A stretch of DNA of 64,000 bases from NCBI GenBank assembly GCA_029778535.1, contig JAKOQB010000005.1, positions 124,001 through 188,000 on the forward strand, in the 5' to 3' direction. Of the stretch, positions 52,152-63,519 are shown in pieces; the first letter of the stretch is position 1, and each line of letters begins with the position of its first letter. Under the pieces are notes generated by a model. It did no database searches. It saw only the letters and a program-made list of their open reading frames with translations, and was not told the origin of the DNA. The DNA comes from Pseudomonadota bacterium. GTDB lineage: Bacteria > Pseudomonadota > Gammaproteobacteria > Burkholderiales > Burkholderiaceae_F. The position numbers and the translations under genes were made by a program.

Positions 52152-52826
52152 TCACAGCAGGCCGCGCTCGGCGAACGACATGCTGGCGTGGCCGGCGACG
52201 ATGACGTGGTCGAGCACGCGCACGTCGACCATCGCCAACGCCTCCTTGAGTGCCCGCGTCAGCAGTTCATCGGAGCGACTCGGCTCCGCCAGCCCCGACG
52301 GGTGATTGTGCGCGAAGATCACCGCGCCCGCGTTGTGTCGCAGCGCCTGCTTGACGATCTCGCGCGGAAACACGCTGGTCTGCGTCAGCGTGCCGCGGAA
52401 CAGCGGCTCGTCGGCGATCAGCCGGTTCTGCGCATCGAGAAAGAGCGCCAAGAACACCTCGTGTCGCTCGTTGCGCAACGCCAGCGTCAGGTAGTCGCGC
52501 ACCTTCGACGGCGTGTTCAGCACCGTGTCGCGCCGCACCTCCTCGCGCACCGCGCGGCGTGCGAGCTCCAGCACTGCGTGCAGTTGCGCGCACTTGGCGG
52601 GACCAAAACCGGCCAGCCGTTCGAGTTCGCGCTGCGGAGCGGACAGCAGGCCGTTCAGCCCACCGAAGTGATCGAGCGCGTGGCGCGCGACCTCGATCAC
52701 CGTTCGCCCGCGCACGCCGGTGCGCAGAAAGACCGCGAGTAGCTCCGCTTCGCTCAGCGCACCGGGGCCGTGCGCGAGCAGCCGTTCGCGCGGGCGCTCG
52801 GAGGCCGGCCAGTCCTTCAGGGTCAT
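52152..52826 (-). CDS. radC: RadC family protein (JAB/MPN domain)
   Basis: Conserved protein of 224 residues with an N-terminal helix-hairpin-helix region ([20 protein letters not shown]) and a JAB-type metalloprotease-like domain with metal-site motif [19 protein letters not shown]. Its biochemical function is unsettled despite the historical link to DNA repair. Starts at ATG 52826 ([20 protein letters not shown]). Divergent from fkpB across 45 bases. Confidence 0.93.
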   Translation of the reverse strand: MTLKDWPASERPRERLLAHGPGALSEAELLAVFLRTGVRGRTVIEVARHALDHFGGLNGLLSAPQRELERLAGFGPAKCAQLHAVLELARRAVREEVRRDTVLNTPSKVRDYLTLALRNERHEVFLALFLDAQNRLIADEPLFRGTLTQTSVFPREIVKQALRHNAGAVIFAHNHPSGLAEPSRSDELLTRALKEALAMVDVRVLDHVIVAGHASMSFAERGLL

Positions 52827-52871
52827 GCGGTCTCCTTCGATAGAATCAGCCGACTTACGGCGGAACCGACC

Positions 52872-53321
52872 ATGGCTGTTGTCGCACCCGGCTCGCACCT
52901 CACGCTGCATTATCGTCTGGCGGTCGTCGAGGGCGACTGCGAGCGCGAGATCGTCAGCACGCTGGGCAGCCGGCCGGCCACGCTGCAGATCGGCTCGGGG
53001 CAGCTGGCGCCAGCGCTCGAGAATCGGCTGGTCGGACTGCGGGAGGGCGAGCAGGCGACCTTCGATTTCGAAGCGGGGCACGCGTTCGGGCCGCGCGATC
53101 CACGACTGGTGCAGGCGCTGCCGCGGACGCTGTTCGATCGACACGCCGATCCGGGCGCCGATCATGCGGTGGGCGACGTGCTCGAGTTCAACGTGCCCAA
53201 CGGCGGGCGGATGGCGGGCGTGCTGAGGCAGTTGAGCGAGGCGCGCGTCGTGGTCGATTTCAATCATCCGCTGGCGGGCCAGCCGGTGCGGTTTTCGGTG
53301 CAGGTGATCGGAGTACTGTGA
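52872..53321 (+). CDS. fkpB: FKBP-type peptidyl-prolyl isomerase (SlpA/FkpB-like)
   Basis: Cytoplasmic prolyl isomerase/chaperone of 149 residues. FKBP core: [39 protein letters not shown], and an IF insert with [14 protein letters not shown], then [20 protein letters not shown], the usual SlpA/FkpB signature (NHPLAG). ATG 52872. Its stop overlaps the ispH ATG by one base, the conserved fkpB-ispH pair. Confidence 0.93.
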   Translation: MAVVAPGSHLTLHYRLAVVEGDCEREIVSTLGSRPATLQIGSGQLAPALENRLVGLREGEQATFDFEAGHAFGPRDPRLVQALPRTLFDRHADPGADHAVGDVLEFNVPNGGRMAGVLRQLSEARVVVDFNHPLAGQPVRFSVQVIGVL

Positions 53322-54265
53322 TGGAAGTGCTGCTCGCGCAGCCGCGCGGATTCTGTGCCGGGGTGGATCGCGCGATCGGGATCGTCGAGCGCGCGCTGCA
53401 GGCGTTCGGCGCGCCGATCTACGTGCGCCACGAGATCGTGCACAACACCTACGTGGTCGCGTCGCTGCGGCGCAAGGGTGCGGTGTTCGTCGATGAACTG
53501 GACCAGGTGCCCGATGGCGCGACCGTGATCTTCTCCGCGCATGGCGTGGCGAAGTCGGTGCGCGCCGAGGCCGCGGCGCGCGCACTGCGTGTGTTGGACG
53601 CCACCTGCCCGCTGGTGACCAAGGTGCACGTCGAAGTCGAGAAGATGCGCGCGCAGGGCCGCGAGATCGTGATGATCGGCCACGCCGGCCATCCCGAGGT
53701 CGAGGGCACGATGGGGCAGGTCGTCGACGGCATGTACCTGGTCGAGACGGCCGCCGATGTCGAGCGGCTTGCGGTGCGAGATCCGCAGCGGTTGGCCTAT
53801 GTCACGCAGACGACGCTGTCGAGCGACGACGCGGCTGAAGTCGTGGCCGCCCTGAAGCGCCGCTTTCCCGCGATCGCGGAGCCGAAGAAGGCCGACATCT
53901 GCTACGCGACGCAGAACCGGCAGGACGCGGTGAAGTTCATGGCGCCGCAGGTCGACGTGGTGATCGTGATCGGCAGCCAGACGAGCTCGAACTCCAACCG
54001 GTTGCGCGAGGTCGCGCAGCGCCTCGGCGTGCCCGCGCACCTGGTCGATACGGCCGACGACGTGCGGCCGCAATGGCTGGCGGGTGCCGCCCGTGTCGGG
54101 GTCACCGCCGGTGCGTCCGCGCCCGATGAGCTGGTGCAGCAGCTCATCGCGCGCCTGAAGGCGCTCGGCGCCGGCAGCGTGCGCACCTTGCAGGGCGTGC
54201 AGGAGAACGTGGTGTTCCCGCTGCCCAAGGGGCTGGGGAAGAACATCGCCCCCGAGGCGGCTTAA
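53321..54265 (+). CDS. ispH: 4-hydroxy-3-methylbut-2-enyl diphosphate reductase
   Basis: Last step of the MEP isoprenoid pathway. 314 residues. Iron-sulfur ligands are Cys12 ([12 protein letters not shown]), Cys96 ([12 protein letters not shown]) and Cys194 ([10 protein letters not shown]); the catalytic Glu is in [14 protein letters not shown] 53321 is preferred over GTG 53318 because it overlaps the fkpB stop and begins [12 protein letters not shown]. Standard length. Confidence 0.97.
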   Translation: MEVLLAQPRGFCAGVDRAIGIVERALQAFGAPIYVRHEIVHNTYVVASLRRKGAVFVDELDQVPDGATVIFSAHGVAKSVRAEAAARALRVLDATCPLVTKVHVEVEKMRAQGREIVMIGHAGHPEVEGTMGQVVDGMYLVETAADVERLAVRDPQRLAYVTQTTLSSDDAAEVVAALKRRFPAIAEPKKADICYATQNRQDAVKFMAPQVDVVIVIGSQTSSNSNRLREVAQRLGVPAHLVDTADDVRPQWLAGAARVGVTAGASAPDELVQQLIARLKALGAGSVRTLQGVQENVVFPLPKGLGKNIAPEAA

Positions 54266-54288
54266 CCGTCGAACCAGGAGAATTGACA

Positions 54289-54861
54289 ATGACACGATGG
54301 ATCGTCGCGATCGCGCTTGCTTCGGCCGCGCTCGTCGCGCATGCGCAGCCGGTCGAGATCGAGGGCGTGAAGTTCGAACCCACGGTGCAGGTCGGCGGAC
54401 AGGCGTTGCAGTTGAACGGCGCCGGGCTGCGCACGCGCGCGTTCTTCAAGGTGTACGCGGCCGGGCTCTATGTACCGCAGAAGGCGAATTCGGCCGCAGC
54501 GCTGCTGGCGCAGAAGGGGCCGCGGCGCGTCGAGATCCACATGCTGCGCGACGTGTCGGCCGACACCTTCGCCGAGGCGCTGATGGACGGGCTGAAGGCC
54601 AACCACACCGAGGCGCAGCTCGCTGGTTGGAGGTCGCAGATCGATGCGCTGCAGGCGAACATGAAGTCGATCGGCGAGGCGAAGAAGGGCAACGTGATCT
54701 TCTTCGAGTTCACGCCCGAGGCCGGCACGCGCCTCGTCGTCAACGGCCAGCCGAAGGGAGATCCGATCCCGGGCGAGGACTTCTTCACCGCCGTGCTGCG
54801 CGTGTGGATCGGCGACAAGCCGGCCGACGCGGGCCTGAAGAAGGGGCTGGTCGGCGGGTGA
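54289..54861 (+). CDS. Chalcone isomerase-like exported protein
   Basis: Periplasmic protein of 190 residues with a signal peptide (MTRWIVAIALASAALVAHAQ) and a chalcone_isomerase-like domain: VEIEGVKFEPTVQVGGQALQ, LNGAGLRTRAFFKVYAAGLY, EIHMLRDVSADTFAEALMDG, and VIFFEFTPEAGTRLVVNGQ. Bacterial members are not known to act on chalcones; ligand binding, perhaps fatty acids, is only an inference. ATG 54289 has a strong AGGAGAA site; a TTG in frame lies at 54283. The stop overlaps the xerD GTG. Confidence 0.88.
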   Translation: MTRWIVAIALASAALVAHAQPVEIEGVKFEPTVQVGGQALQLNGAGLRTRAFFKVYAAGLYVPQKANSAAALLAQKGPRRVEIHMLRDVSADTFAEALMDGLKANHTEAQLAGWRSQIDALQANMKSIGEAKKGNVIFFEFTPEAGTRLVVNGQPKGDPIPGEDFFTAVLRVWIGDKPADAGLKKGLVGG

Positions 54862-55754
54862 CGCACGGGCTCGACCCGAACCTCGACCGGTTTCTCGACG
54901 CGGTCTGGCTCGAGGACGGACTGGCCGCCAACACGCTCGCCGCGTATCGGCGTGACCTGACGGGCTTTGCGCACTGGCTCGCGGGGCGCGGCCGCGCCAC
55001 GTTCGCGGCCGCGACCGATGTCGATCTGGCAGGCTACTTCGCCGCGAGTTTCGCTGCCTCGCGCGCGTCGACCGCCAACCGGCGCCTGGCGTCGTTGCGA
55101 CGCTTCTACCGCTGGGCGCTGCGCGAGCGGCTGATCGAGTCCGATCCGACGCTGCAACTGGCGCCGGCCAAGCGGCCGCCGCGATTTCCGGCCGCGATCT
55201 CCGAGCCTCAGGTCGAAGCGCTGCTCGCCGCGCCCGATGTCGAAACGGTGCTCGGGCTGCGCGACCGCGCGATGCTCGAGCTCCTGTACGCGACCGGGCT
55301 GCGCGTGTCCGAACTTGTGGGCCTGAAACTGATCGAGCTGTCGCTGAACGACGGCCTGGTGCGCGTGCTCGGCAAGGGTTCGAAGGAGCGCATCGTTCCG
55401 CTGGGCGAGGAGGCGCGTGCCTGGCTGCAGCGCTATCTCGACGCCGGACGGCCGGCGCTGCTCGCCGGCCGCAGCGCCGACGCGCTGTTCGTCACCCAGC
55501 GCGCGCAATCGATGACGCGGCAGCGCTTCTGGGGGCTGATCAAGCGCTATGCGCGGCGGGCGGAAATCCACGCGCCGCTGTCGCCGCACGGGCTGCGGCA
55601 CGCGTTCGCCACGCACCTGCTGAATCACGGCGCTGACCTGCGCGTGGTGCAGATGCTGCTCGGCCACGCGGACATCTCGACCACGCAGATCTACACGCAC
55701 GTGGCGCGCGAACGCCTGCAGGCGCTGCACGCGCGCCACCATCCCCGTGGCTGA
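54858..55754 (+). CDS. xerD: Tyrosine recombinase XerD
   Basis: Site-specific recombinase that resolves chromosome dimers at dif with XerC. 298 residues: SAM-like N-domain (LEDGLAANTLAAYRRDLTGF) and catalytic domain with Arg in YATGLRVSELVGL, Lys in GKGSKERIVPL, HGLRHAFATHLLNHG, GHADISTTQIYTHV with the Tyr nucleophile. GTG 54858 overlaps the upstream stop. The chromosomal context and full match to XerD exclude a phage integrase. Confidence 0.94.
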   Translation: MTHGLDPNLDRFLDAVWLEDGLAANTLAAYRRDLTGFAHWLAGRGRATFAAATDVDLAGYFAASFAASRASTANRRLASLRRFYRWALRERLIESDPTLQLAPAKRPPRFPAAISEPQVEALLAAPDVETVLGLRDRAMLELLYATGLRVSELVGLKLIELSLNDGLVRVLGKGSKERIVPLGEEARAWLQRYLDAGRPALLAGRSADALFVTQRAQSMTRQRFWGLIKRYARRAEIHAPLSPHGLRHAFATHLLNHGADLRVVQMLLGHADISTTQIYTHVARERLQALHARHHPRG

Positions 55755-55789
55755 CCGACGAGCAACGAGCAACGAAATAGACTTCCGCG

Positions 55790-56284
55790 ATGGCCAGGCA
55801 CGCGCACGTATCCGAGACGCCCGCCACGCAGTGGCTGAAGCAGCACCACGTGCCGTACACCGAACACGTCTATGACTACGTCGAGCACGGCGGCACTGCG
55901 GTATCGTCGCGCGCGCTCGGCGTGCCGGAGCATCAGGTCGTGAAGACGCTGGTGATGGAGGACGACGCGGGCAAGCCGCTGCTCGTGCTGATGCATGGCG
56001 ACCGCACCGTGTCGACGCGCAGCCTGGCGCGACAGACGGGTCGCAAACGCATCGAGCCGTGCCAGCCCGAAGTCGCGCAGCGGCACACCGGCTACCTCGT
56101 CGGCGGCACGTCGCCTTTCAACTCCCGCAAGGCGATGCCGGTGTTCGTTGAGCGCTCGATCCTCGACCTGCCGCGCATCTACATCAACGGCGGCCGGCGC
56201 GGCTATCTGGTCGGAATCGAACCGCGCGTGCTGACCGAGCTGCTGCACGCGCAGCCGGTCGCGTGCGCACTGGGAGATTCGTGA
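55790..56284 (+). CDS. ybaK: YbaK/EbsC-family aminoacyl-tRNA deacylase
   Basis: Probable trans-editing factor that deacylates mischarged tRNA (Cys-tRNAPro or similar). 164 residues: TPATQWLKQHHVPYTEHVYD, GVPEHQVVKTLVMEDDAGKP, VSTRSLARQTGRKRIEPCQP, VGGTSPFNSRKAMPVFVERS and IYINGGRRGYLVGI. The conserved Lys in VVKTLV and GGTSPF loop are the hallmark of YbaK. The stop overlaps plsY by one base. Confidence 0.92.
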   Translation: MARHAHVSETPATQWLKQHHVPYTEHVYDYVEHGGTAVSSRALGVPEHQVVKTLVMEDDAGKPLLVLMHGDRTVSTRSLARQTGRKRIEPCQPEVAQRHTGYLVGGTSPFNSRKAMPVFVERSILDLPRIYINGGRRGYLVGIEPRVLTELLHAQPVACALGDS

Positions 56285-56934
56285 TGGAAAGCCTGTCGGT
56301 CTGGCTCGCCAATCTGGCCGCGGTCGCCGCGGCCTACCTGCTGGGCTCCGTGCCGTTCGCGGTGCTCGTCAGCCGGCTGATGGGATTGGCGGACCCGCGC
56401 ACTTACGGCTCGGGCAACCCCGGCGCGACCAACGTGCTGCGGTCCGGAAGCAAACTGGCCGCGGCGCTGACGCTCGCCGGCGACGCGGCGAAGGGCGCGC
56501 TCGCAGTGTGGGCCGCGCGCCGCTTCGGCGCGCCGTTCGGCGTGGGCGACTGGAGCGTGGCGTTCGCGGGGCTGGCGGCTTTCGTCGGCCACCTGTATCC
56601 GATCTTCCTGCGCTTCAAGGGCGGCAAGGGCGTGGCGACCTTCCTCGGCGTGCTGCTGACGCTCACGCCCTGGGTCGGCGCGCTGGCGTGCGCGGTGTGG
56701 GTGCTGATGGTGGTGTTCTTCCGCTATTCGTCGCTGTCGTCGATCAGCGCGGCGATCGTCGCGCCGCTGGCGCAGCTGATGGGGTGGGGATTCGATCCGA
56801 TCTTCGTGGCGTCGATCGTGATGAGCGCGCTCTTGATCATGCGGCACCAGAAGAATGTTTCCCAGTTGCTCGCCGGCAAGGAACGCAAGATCGGGGACAA
56901 GGCGGTCGCCGCCGCGCCGCCACGCCGGCACTGA
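56284..56934 (+). CDS. plsY: Acyl-phosphate:glycerol-3-phosphate acyltransferase
   Basis: Inner-membrane enzyme that makes lysophosphatidate from acyl-phosphate. 216 residues with seven or so helices. Motifs: AAAYLLGSVPFAVLVSRLMG, YGSGNPGATNVLRSGSK, and HLYPIFLRFKGGKGVATFLG. The ATG overlaps the ybaK stop. Convergent with tsaD with a 5-base gap. Confidence 0.95.
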   Translation: MESLSVWLANLAAVAAAYLLGSVPFAVLVSRLMGLADPRTYGSGNPGATNVLRSGSKLAAALTLAGDAAKGALAVWAARRFGAPFGVGDWSVAFAGLAAFVGHLYPIFLRFKGGKGVATFLGVLLTLTPWVGALACAVWVLMVVFFRYSSLSSISAAIVAPLAQLMGWGFDPIFVASIVMSALLIMRHQKNVSQLLAGKERKIGDKAVAAAPPRRH

Positions 56935-56939
56935 TGCGG

Positions 56940-57953
56940 TCAGTGCCCCTCGGCGAGCGTCCAGCGCGGGTGGACCGTGAACGCGCCGCTCGCGTCGATC
57001 GCTCCGCGCTTGAACCGAGCGAGGCCCGCGACCGCGATCATCGCGCCGTTGTCGGTGCACAGCTGCGGCGGCGGAAAGTGCACGGTCGCGCCGATGCACC
57101 GCGTCGCCTCGATCAGCCGCTCGCGCAGCTGCGAATTGGCGCCGACCCCGCCCGCCACGACCAGCGCGCGGGTGCCCGACGACTGCAGCGCCCGAATTGA
57201 TTTGGCGGCGAGCACGTCGACCACCGCGTCGACGAAACCGCGCGCCAGATCGGCGCGGGCCTGATCGCAGGTGGAATCGATCCTGCGCGCGGCGGTCAGC
57301 ACCGCGGTTTTCAGCCCGCTGAAGCTGAATGCAAAGTCACCGCTGTGAATCATGGGTCGCGGCAGCATCACCGCGCCCGGGGTGCCGAAGTCGGCCAGCC
57401 GCGAGACCGCCGGCCCGCCGGGGTAGTCGAGTCCGAGGATCTGCGCACATTTGTCGAACGCCTCGCCGGCCGCGTCGTCGACCGTTTCGCCCAGCAGCCG
57501 ATAGTCGCCGACGCCAGCGACGTGCAGCAGTTGCGTGTGTCCGCCGGAGACCAGCAGCGCGATGAACGGAAATGCCGGCGCGGGATCCGCCAGCAGCGGC
57601 GACAGCAGATGGCCTTCCATGTGGTGCACGCCGATCACCGGCCGGCGCAAGGCGGTGCCGAGGCCGTGCGCGACGCTGGCACCGACCAGCAGTGCGCCGA
57701 TCAGCCCGGGTCCGAGCGTGACCGCGATCGCGTCGATGTCGGCGAGCTTTCGCCCTGCATCGGCGAGCACGCCATCGGCCAGGGGCAGCACGCGCCGGAT
57801 GTGGTCGCGCGACGCCAGTTCCGGCACCACGCCGCCGTACGCGCGATGCATGTCGACCTGCGAATGGACCGCGTGCGCAAGCAACCCGCGCTGCTCGTCG
57901 AGCAGCGCGATGCCGGTCTCGTCGCATGAGGTTTCGATTCCGAGGACGAGCAC
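56940..57953 (-). CDS. tsaD: tRNA N6-threonylcarbamoyladenosine synthase subunit TsaD
   Basis: Transfers threonylcarbamoyl to A37 of ANN-decoding tRNAs. About 337 residues: [37 protein letters not shown], metal ligands in [39 protein letters not shown] and [16 protein letters not shown], with the last metal ligand Asp in [14 protein letters not shown] chose GTG 57953 because it gives the family N-terminus; the frame is open upstream to 58019. Divergent from rpsU, the conserved tsaD-rpsU arrangement. Confidence 0.95.
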   Translation of the reverse strand: MLVLGIETSCDETGIALLDEQRGLLAHAVHSQVDMHRAYGGVVPELASRDHIRRVLPLADGVLADAGRKLADIDAIAVTLGPGLIGALLVGASVAHGLGTALRRPVIGVHHMEGHLLSPLLADPAPAFPFIALLVSGGHTQLLHVAGVGDYRLLGETVDDAAGEAFDKCAQILGLDYPGGPAVSRLADFGTPGAVMLPRPMIHSGDFAFSFSGLKTAVLTAARRIDSTCDQARADLARGFVDAVVDVLAAKSIRALQSSGTRALVVAGGVGANSQLRERLIEATRCIGATVHFPPPQLCTDNGAMIAVAGLARFKRGAIDASGAFTVHPRWTLAEGH

Positions 57954-58028
57954 GGGCAGGTTCGGGACGCTGGCAACGGCCCCGAGTTTAGCGGTCGCGG
58001 GAGGTCTTCCTCCCGCCAAGGCCTTGAC

Positions 58029-58058
58029 TTGTCAATCTTTTCCGCGCCGCGATAGAAT
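58029..58058 (+). promoter_or_regulatory. Sigma-70 promoter of rpsU
   Basis: TTGTCA (58029-58034) and TAGAAT (58053-58058) separated by 18 bases, 39 bases before the rpsU ATG. A TTGACT at 58024-58029 is an alternative -35 but gives a 23-base spacer. It lies in the tsaD/rpsU divergent gap. Confidence 0.55.
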
Positions 58059-58096
58059 CACCGCCTTTTCATCCGGCCACTGCGTTCAGGAACTTC

Positions 58097-58309
58097 ATGC
58101 CCACGATTCGCCTCAAGGAAAACGAGCCCTTCGAAGTCGCGCTGCGGCGCTTTAAGCGCACGATCGAAAAAAGCGGACTGCTCACGGAACTGCGCGCGCG
58201 CGAGTTCTACGAGAAGCCCACCGCCGAGCGCAAGCGCAAGAAGTCGGCGGCGATCAAGCGCCATTTCAAGCGCCTGCGCAGCCAGATGCTGCCGAAGAAG
58301 CTGTACTAG
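58097..58309 (+). CDS. rpsU: 30S ribosomal protein S21
   Basis: Ribosomal protein of 70 residues: [20 protein letters not shown], then [20 protein letters not shown] and [23 protein letters not shown] 58097 has an AGGAAC site. First gene of the macromolecular synthesis operon rpsU-yqeY-dnaG-rpoD; a hairpin follows it, as in E. coli where it uncouples high rpsU expression from dnaG. Confidence 0.98.
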   Translation: MPTIRLKENEPFEVALRRFKRTIEKSGLLTELRAREFYEKPTAERKRKKSAAIKRHFKRLRSQMLPKKLY

Positions 58310-58339
58310 TTTTCCGCCAGTGCCGGCCGTGTGTTGATG

Positions 58340-58360
58340 AGCGCGCCCCCGTGGCGCGCT
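58340..58360 (+). terminator. Hairpin (attenuator-like) between rpsU and yqeY
   Basis: Stem AGCGCGCC/GGCGCGCT (58340-58347, 58353-58360) with CCCGT loop, followed by TTGTCTTT. It probably acts as a partial terminator within the operon. Confidence 0.6.
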
Positions 58361-58380
58361 TTGTCTTTCTGGAGAAGCAC

Positions 58381-58830
58381 ATGACGCTCAAGGAGCGAAT
58401 CAACGAGGACATGAAGGCGGCGATGCGCGCGCGCCAGGCGGAGCGGCTCTCGGCGATCCGGCTGCTGCTGGCCGCGATCAAGCAGAAGGAGGTCGACGAG
58501 CGCATCGTCGCCGACGACGCCGCGGTCATCGCGATCGTCGAGAAGCTGATCAAGCAGCGACGCGACTCGATCGCGCAGTTCGACAAGGCAGGCCGCCAGG
58601 ACCTCGTCGCCAGGGAGACCGCGGAACTGAAACTGCTCACCTCCTATCTGCCGCAGCAGATGAGCGACGCCGAACTTGCCGCCGCGGTCGACGCAGCTAT
58701 CGCGGCGGCGGGTGCCGCCGGGCCGCAGGCGATGGGCAAGGTGATGGCGCTCCTAAAACCCCGCATCGCCGGTCGCGCCGACATGGGCAAGGCCTCGGCG
58801 CTCGTCAAGCAGAAGCTCGCCGGCGGCTGA
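58381..58830 (+). CDS. yqeY: GatB/YqeY domain-containing protein
   Basis: Protein of 149 residues with the GatB/YqeY helical domain: MTLKERINEDMKAAMRARQA, then RLSAIRLLLAAIKQKEVDER, LKLLTSYLPQQMSDAELAAA and GKVMALLKPRIAGRADMGKA. The domain is the tRNA-binding tail of GatB, but the stand-alone protein's role is not settled. A TGGAGAAGC ribosome-binding site precedes ATG 58381. Its position between rpsU and dnaG is common in betaproteobacteria. Confidence 0.93.
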   Translation: MTLKERINEDMKAAMRARQAERLSAIRLLLAAIKQKEVDERIVADDAAVIAIVEKLIKQRRDSIAQFDKAGRQDLVARETAELKLLTSYLPQQMSDAELAAAVDAAIAAAGAAGPQAMGKVMALLKPRIAGRADMGKASALVKQKLAGG

Positions 58831-58841
58831 TCCGGCTCGTC

Positions 58842-60602
58842 GTGATCCCGCAGGGCTTCATCCAGGATCTGCTGGCGCGCGTCGACATCGTCGACGTCGT
58901 CGGTCGCCACGTCCAGATGAAGAAGGCCGGCCAGAACTACCTCGGTCTGTGCCCATTTCACGGCGAAAAGACGCCGTCGTTCACCGTCAGCCCGAGCAAG
59001 CAGTTCTATCACTGCTTCGGTTGTGGCGTGCACGGCACCGCGCTGGGCTTCCTGATGGAGTCGCGCGGGTTGGGCTTCGTCGATGCCGTGCGCGAACTGG
59101 CGCAACAGGCCGGCATGCAGGTGCCCGAGGAGCCGCGGGAACGCGAGCAGGCGTCGAAGGCGCGTGGCCTGGCGGACGCCCTGCAGCAGGCGGCGGACTT
59201 CTATCGCCGGAAACTCAAGGAATCGCCCGCCGCGATCGAGTATCTGAAGGGACGTGGCCTGAGCGGGCAGACCGCGGCGCGCTTCGGGCTCGGCCTGTCG
59301 CCCGATGGCTGGCAGGCGCTGCGCGAGGTGTTCGATCCGTACGAGGACGCGCGCCTCACGGAAGCGGGCCTCGTGATCGTCGGCGACGAGGGCAAGCGCT
59401 ACGACCGCTTCCGTGGCCGCGTGATGTTCCCGATCCGCAATCGGCGAGGCGCGGTGATCGGCTTCGGCGCGCGCTCGATCGACGGCTCGGAGCCGAAATA
59501 CCTGAACTCGCCGGAGACGCCGCTGTTTCACAAGGGTCAGGAACTGTACGGCCTGTTCGAGGCGCAGGAGGCGATCCGCAAGCGCGGCCGCGCGATCGTG
59601 TGCGAGGGCTACATGGACGTGATCCAGCTCGCGCAGGCGGGCTTCGAGGAATCGGTCGCCGCGCTCGGCACCGCGATCACGGCCACGCATGTCGCCAATC
59701 TCTTTCGCGCCACCGACCACGTCGTCTTTGCGTTCGACGGCGATGCCGCGGGGCGCAAGGCCGCGCGCCGTGCGCTGCAGGCCGCGCTGACGGCGATCGG
59801 AGACGCCAAGCGCACCAGCTTCGTGCTGCTGCCGGAAGGCGAGGACCCCGACAGCCTGATCAAGGCGCACGGTGCCGCGGCGTTCGAAAACGAACTCGCG
59901 CGCGCGCTGCCGCTGTCGGCGTGGTTCCTGCGGGCGGTGTCCGAAGGCAAGGCGCTCGACACTGCCGAAGGCCGTGCGGCGCTGGTCGCGGAGGCCAAGC
60001 CGCTGCTGACATCGATGCCCCCCGGCGCGCTGCGGCTGCAGCTGATCGGCGAGGTCGCGGCGGCGAGCCGGATGGCGGCGGGCGACGTCGAATCGCTGTT
60101 CGGCCTTGCGCGCTGGCGGCGCTTGCCGTCCGCGCCGGCGGCGCGGGCGCAGAGGCCCGCGCTCGAAGTTGCCGATCTGAAGGCGCGCGTGCTGCAGTGG
60201 CTGATCCTGTTTCCGGAACTGGCGCGCGAGTTCAATGCCGACATCGTGCGGGAGACCGACGCCGGCGGGCAGCCGATCGACCGCAAGCTGCGCGAGGTCT
60301 GGCGCGCCGCGACGCAGACCGCGGCCGCGACCACCGGCGCGGTGGTCCAGGCGCTGCAGGAAAGTGAATTCCTCGCCGAATACGAGGTGATCGCCGCGCA
60401 AGGCCTGACCGGCGACGACGATCCGGGGGCGGCGCGCGACGAGGTCGCCGGTGCCTTCGCGCGGCTGGGCCGGCAGCGACTGGAGGCGCGCCGCGCCGAG
60501 CTGCTCGGCCGCTATCAGGCCGACCCTTCGGAGGACAACCTGCGCGCCTACCAGCAGGCCGATCGCGAATACGCGCGACTGCGGGCGGGCGGCGGCGCCT
60601 GA
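58842..60602 (+). CDS. dnaG: DNA primase
   Basis: Synthesises RNA primers for replication. 586 residues: N-terminal zinc domain (Cys37 and His40 in LCPFHGEKTPSF, Cys58 and Cys61 in YHCFGCGVHG), the TOPRIM polymerase core (VIGFGARSIDGSEPKYLNSP, RGRAIVCEGYMDVIQLAQAG, VFAFDGDAAGRKAARRAL) and a C-terminal DnaB-interacting helical domain. Begins at GTG 58842, 11 bases after the yqeY stop. The family N-terminus MIPQGFIQDLLARVDIVDVV confirms the start. Confidence 0.97.
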   Translation: MIPQGFIQDLLARVDIVDVVGRHVQMKKAGQNYLGLCPFHGEKTPSFTVSPSKQFYHCFGCGVHGTALGFLMESRGLGFVDAVRELAQQAGMQVPEEPREREQASKARGLADALQQAADFYRRKLKESPAAIEYLKGRGLSGQTAARFGLGLSPDGWQALREVFDPYEDARLTEAGLVIVGDEGKRYDRFRGRVMFPIRNRRGAVIGFGARSIDGSEPKYLNSPETPLFHKGQELYGLFEAQEAIRKRGRAIVCEGYMDVIQLAQAGFEESVAALGTAITATHVANLFRATDHVVFAFDGDAAGRKAARRALQAALTAIGDAKRTSFVLLPEGEDPDSLIKAHGAAAFENELARALPLSAWFLRAVSEGKALDTAEGRAALVAEAKPLLTSMPPGALRLQLIGEVAAASRMAAGDVESLFGLARWRRLPSAPAARAQRPALEVADLKARVLQWLILFPELAREFNADIVRETDAGGQPIDRKLREVWRAATQTAAATTGAVVQALQESEFLAEYEVIAAQGLTGDDDPGAARDEVAGAFARLGRQRLEARRAELLGRYQADPSEDNLRAYQQADREYARLRAGGGA

Positions 60603-61007
60603 GCGTGAGACTGCCGCGCGCAAGACCGCAGAAATCGCGGCGCGCGTCGGCTATACTGCGCCGTTTTCGACGCCGCCGCGGGCGGCATGGGCCGCCGAGG
60701 CGGCCAGAGCAGGCAGCGGGCCGGCCCGACACGGGTGAATCGGCCAGATCGCGGAGTCGTGCTCATGCAGTGACGGTCCGAGGACCTTCGGCCGGTGGGC
60801 CAGTAGGAAGCGAACGTGGCGGATCTCGCCTTGGTTTGCTCGGTCGGATGGGGCTTGCACCCGCATTCGCCGGCGAAGCGTTGGACCGGCAGCGAACGCT
60901 GCGACGAATCTGGAATCGAAACTGTAGTTCGGGCAGCCGGACGGATTGCATTGGCGCGTTGCGCCTGCATCTTCCTGGCGTTGGATGTGCATTGATCGGG
61001 TGGCTGA
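60603..61007. other. Intergenic region between dnaG and rpoD
   Basis: A 405-base gap with no gene I can support. A good extended -10-like hexamer TATACT lies at 60652-60657 without a clear -35, a candidate internal promoter for rpoD. The rest has GC-rich short inverted repeats (around 60674-60720) and could form a long structured rpoD leader. Confidence 0.45.
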
Positions 61008-63254
<2,247 letters not shown>

Positions 63255-63296
63255 ATCGACGTGGGCGCGCGCGATCGAATACGCTGCTCACCGGAT

Positions 63297-63373
63297 GGGC
63301 CGTTAGCTCAGTCGGTCAGAGCAGAGGACTCATAATCCTTTGGTCGTTGGTTCAAATCCAACACGGCCCACCA
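63297..63373 (+). tRNA. tRNA with CAT anticodon, probably tRNA-Ile2 (lysidine-modified)
   Basis: A 77-base tRNA with encoded CCA. Acceptor stem GGGCCGT/ACGGCCC with discriminator A; D arm GCTC...GAGC; anticodon stem GAGGA/TCCTT with loop CTCATAA (anticodon CAT at 63331-63333); T arm GTTGG TTCAAAT CCAAC. CAT can belong to Met or to Ile2. The anticodon-stem 3' side and variable loop (CTTTGGTCG) and T arm resemble ileX more than elongator tRNA-Met, and the initiator C1-A72 mismatch is absent. The Ile2 assignment is therefore likely, not certain. Confidence 0.85.
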
Positions 63374-63425
63374 ACTCGTATGCATGAATCCTCACCGAGT
63401 CCCCTGAAGTCGGCTGCGGCGACTC

Positions 63426-63503
63426 GCAGAGGACTCGCTCGCGCCTCCGACTCATCGGCGCTCGCTCCTTTGGTCGTTGGTTCAAATCCAACACGGCCCA
63501 CCA
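63426..63503 (+). pseudogene. Degenerate duplicate of the tRNA 3' half
   Basis: The last 38 bases of the upstream tRNA (63336-63373) recur exactly at 63466-63503, including T arm, acceptor 3' strand and CCA. Before it, GCAGAGGACTC (63426-63436) matches tRNA bases 63321-63331. The four bases ATAA that complete the anticodon loop are replaced by 29 bases (63437-63465). The 5' acceptor and D arm are missing, so this cannot be a functional tRNA. It has the form of a tRNA-end duplication left by an integration or slippage event. Confidence 0.75.
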
Positions 63504-63519
63504 CTGAACCGCTGAACAC

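Noticed and set aside
54858-55754. Tyrosine recombinase as evidence of a phage or integrative element
   Set aside because: It is a full-length XerD in a housekeeping context, with no phage genes or attachment repeats around it.
63297-63373. Initiator tRNA-fMet assignment
   Set aside because: The first acceptor pair G-C is intact, whereas initiator tRNAs have a mismatch, and the T arm and anticodon stem lack the initiator GGG/CCC pairs.
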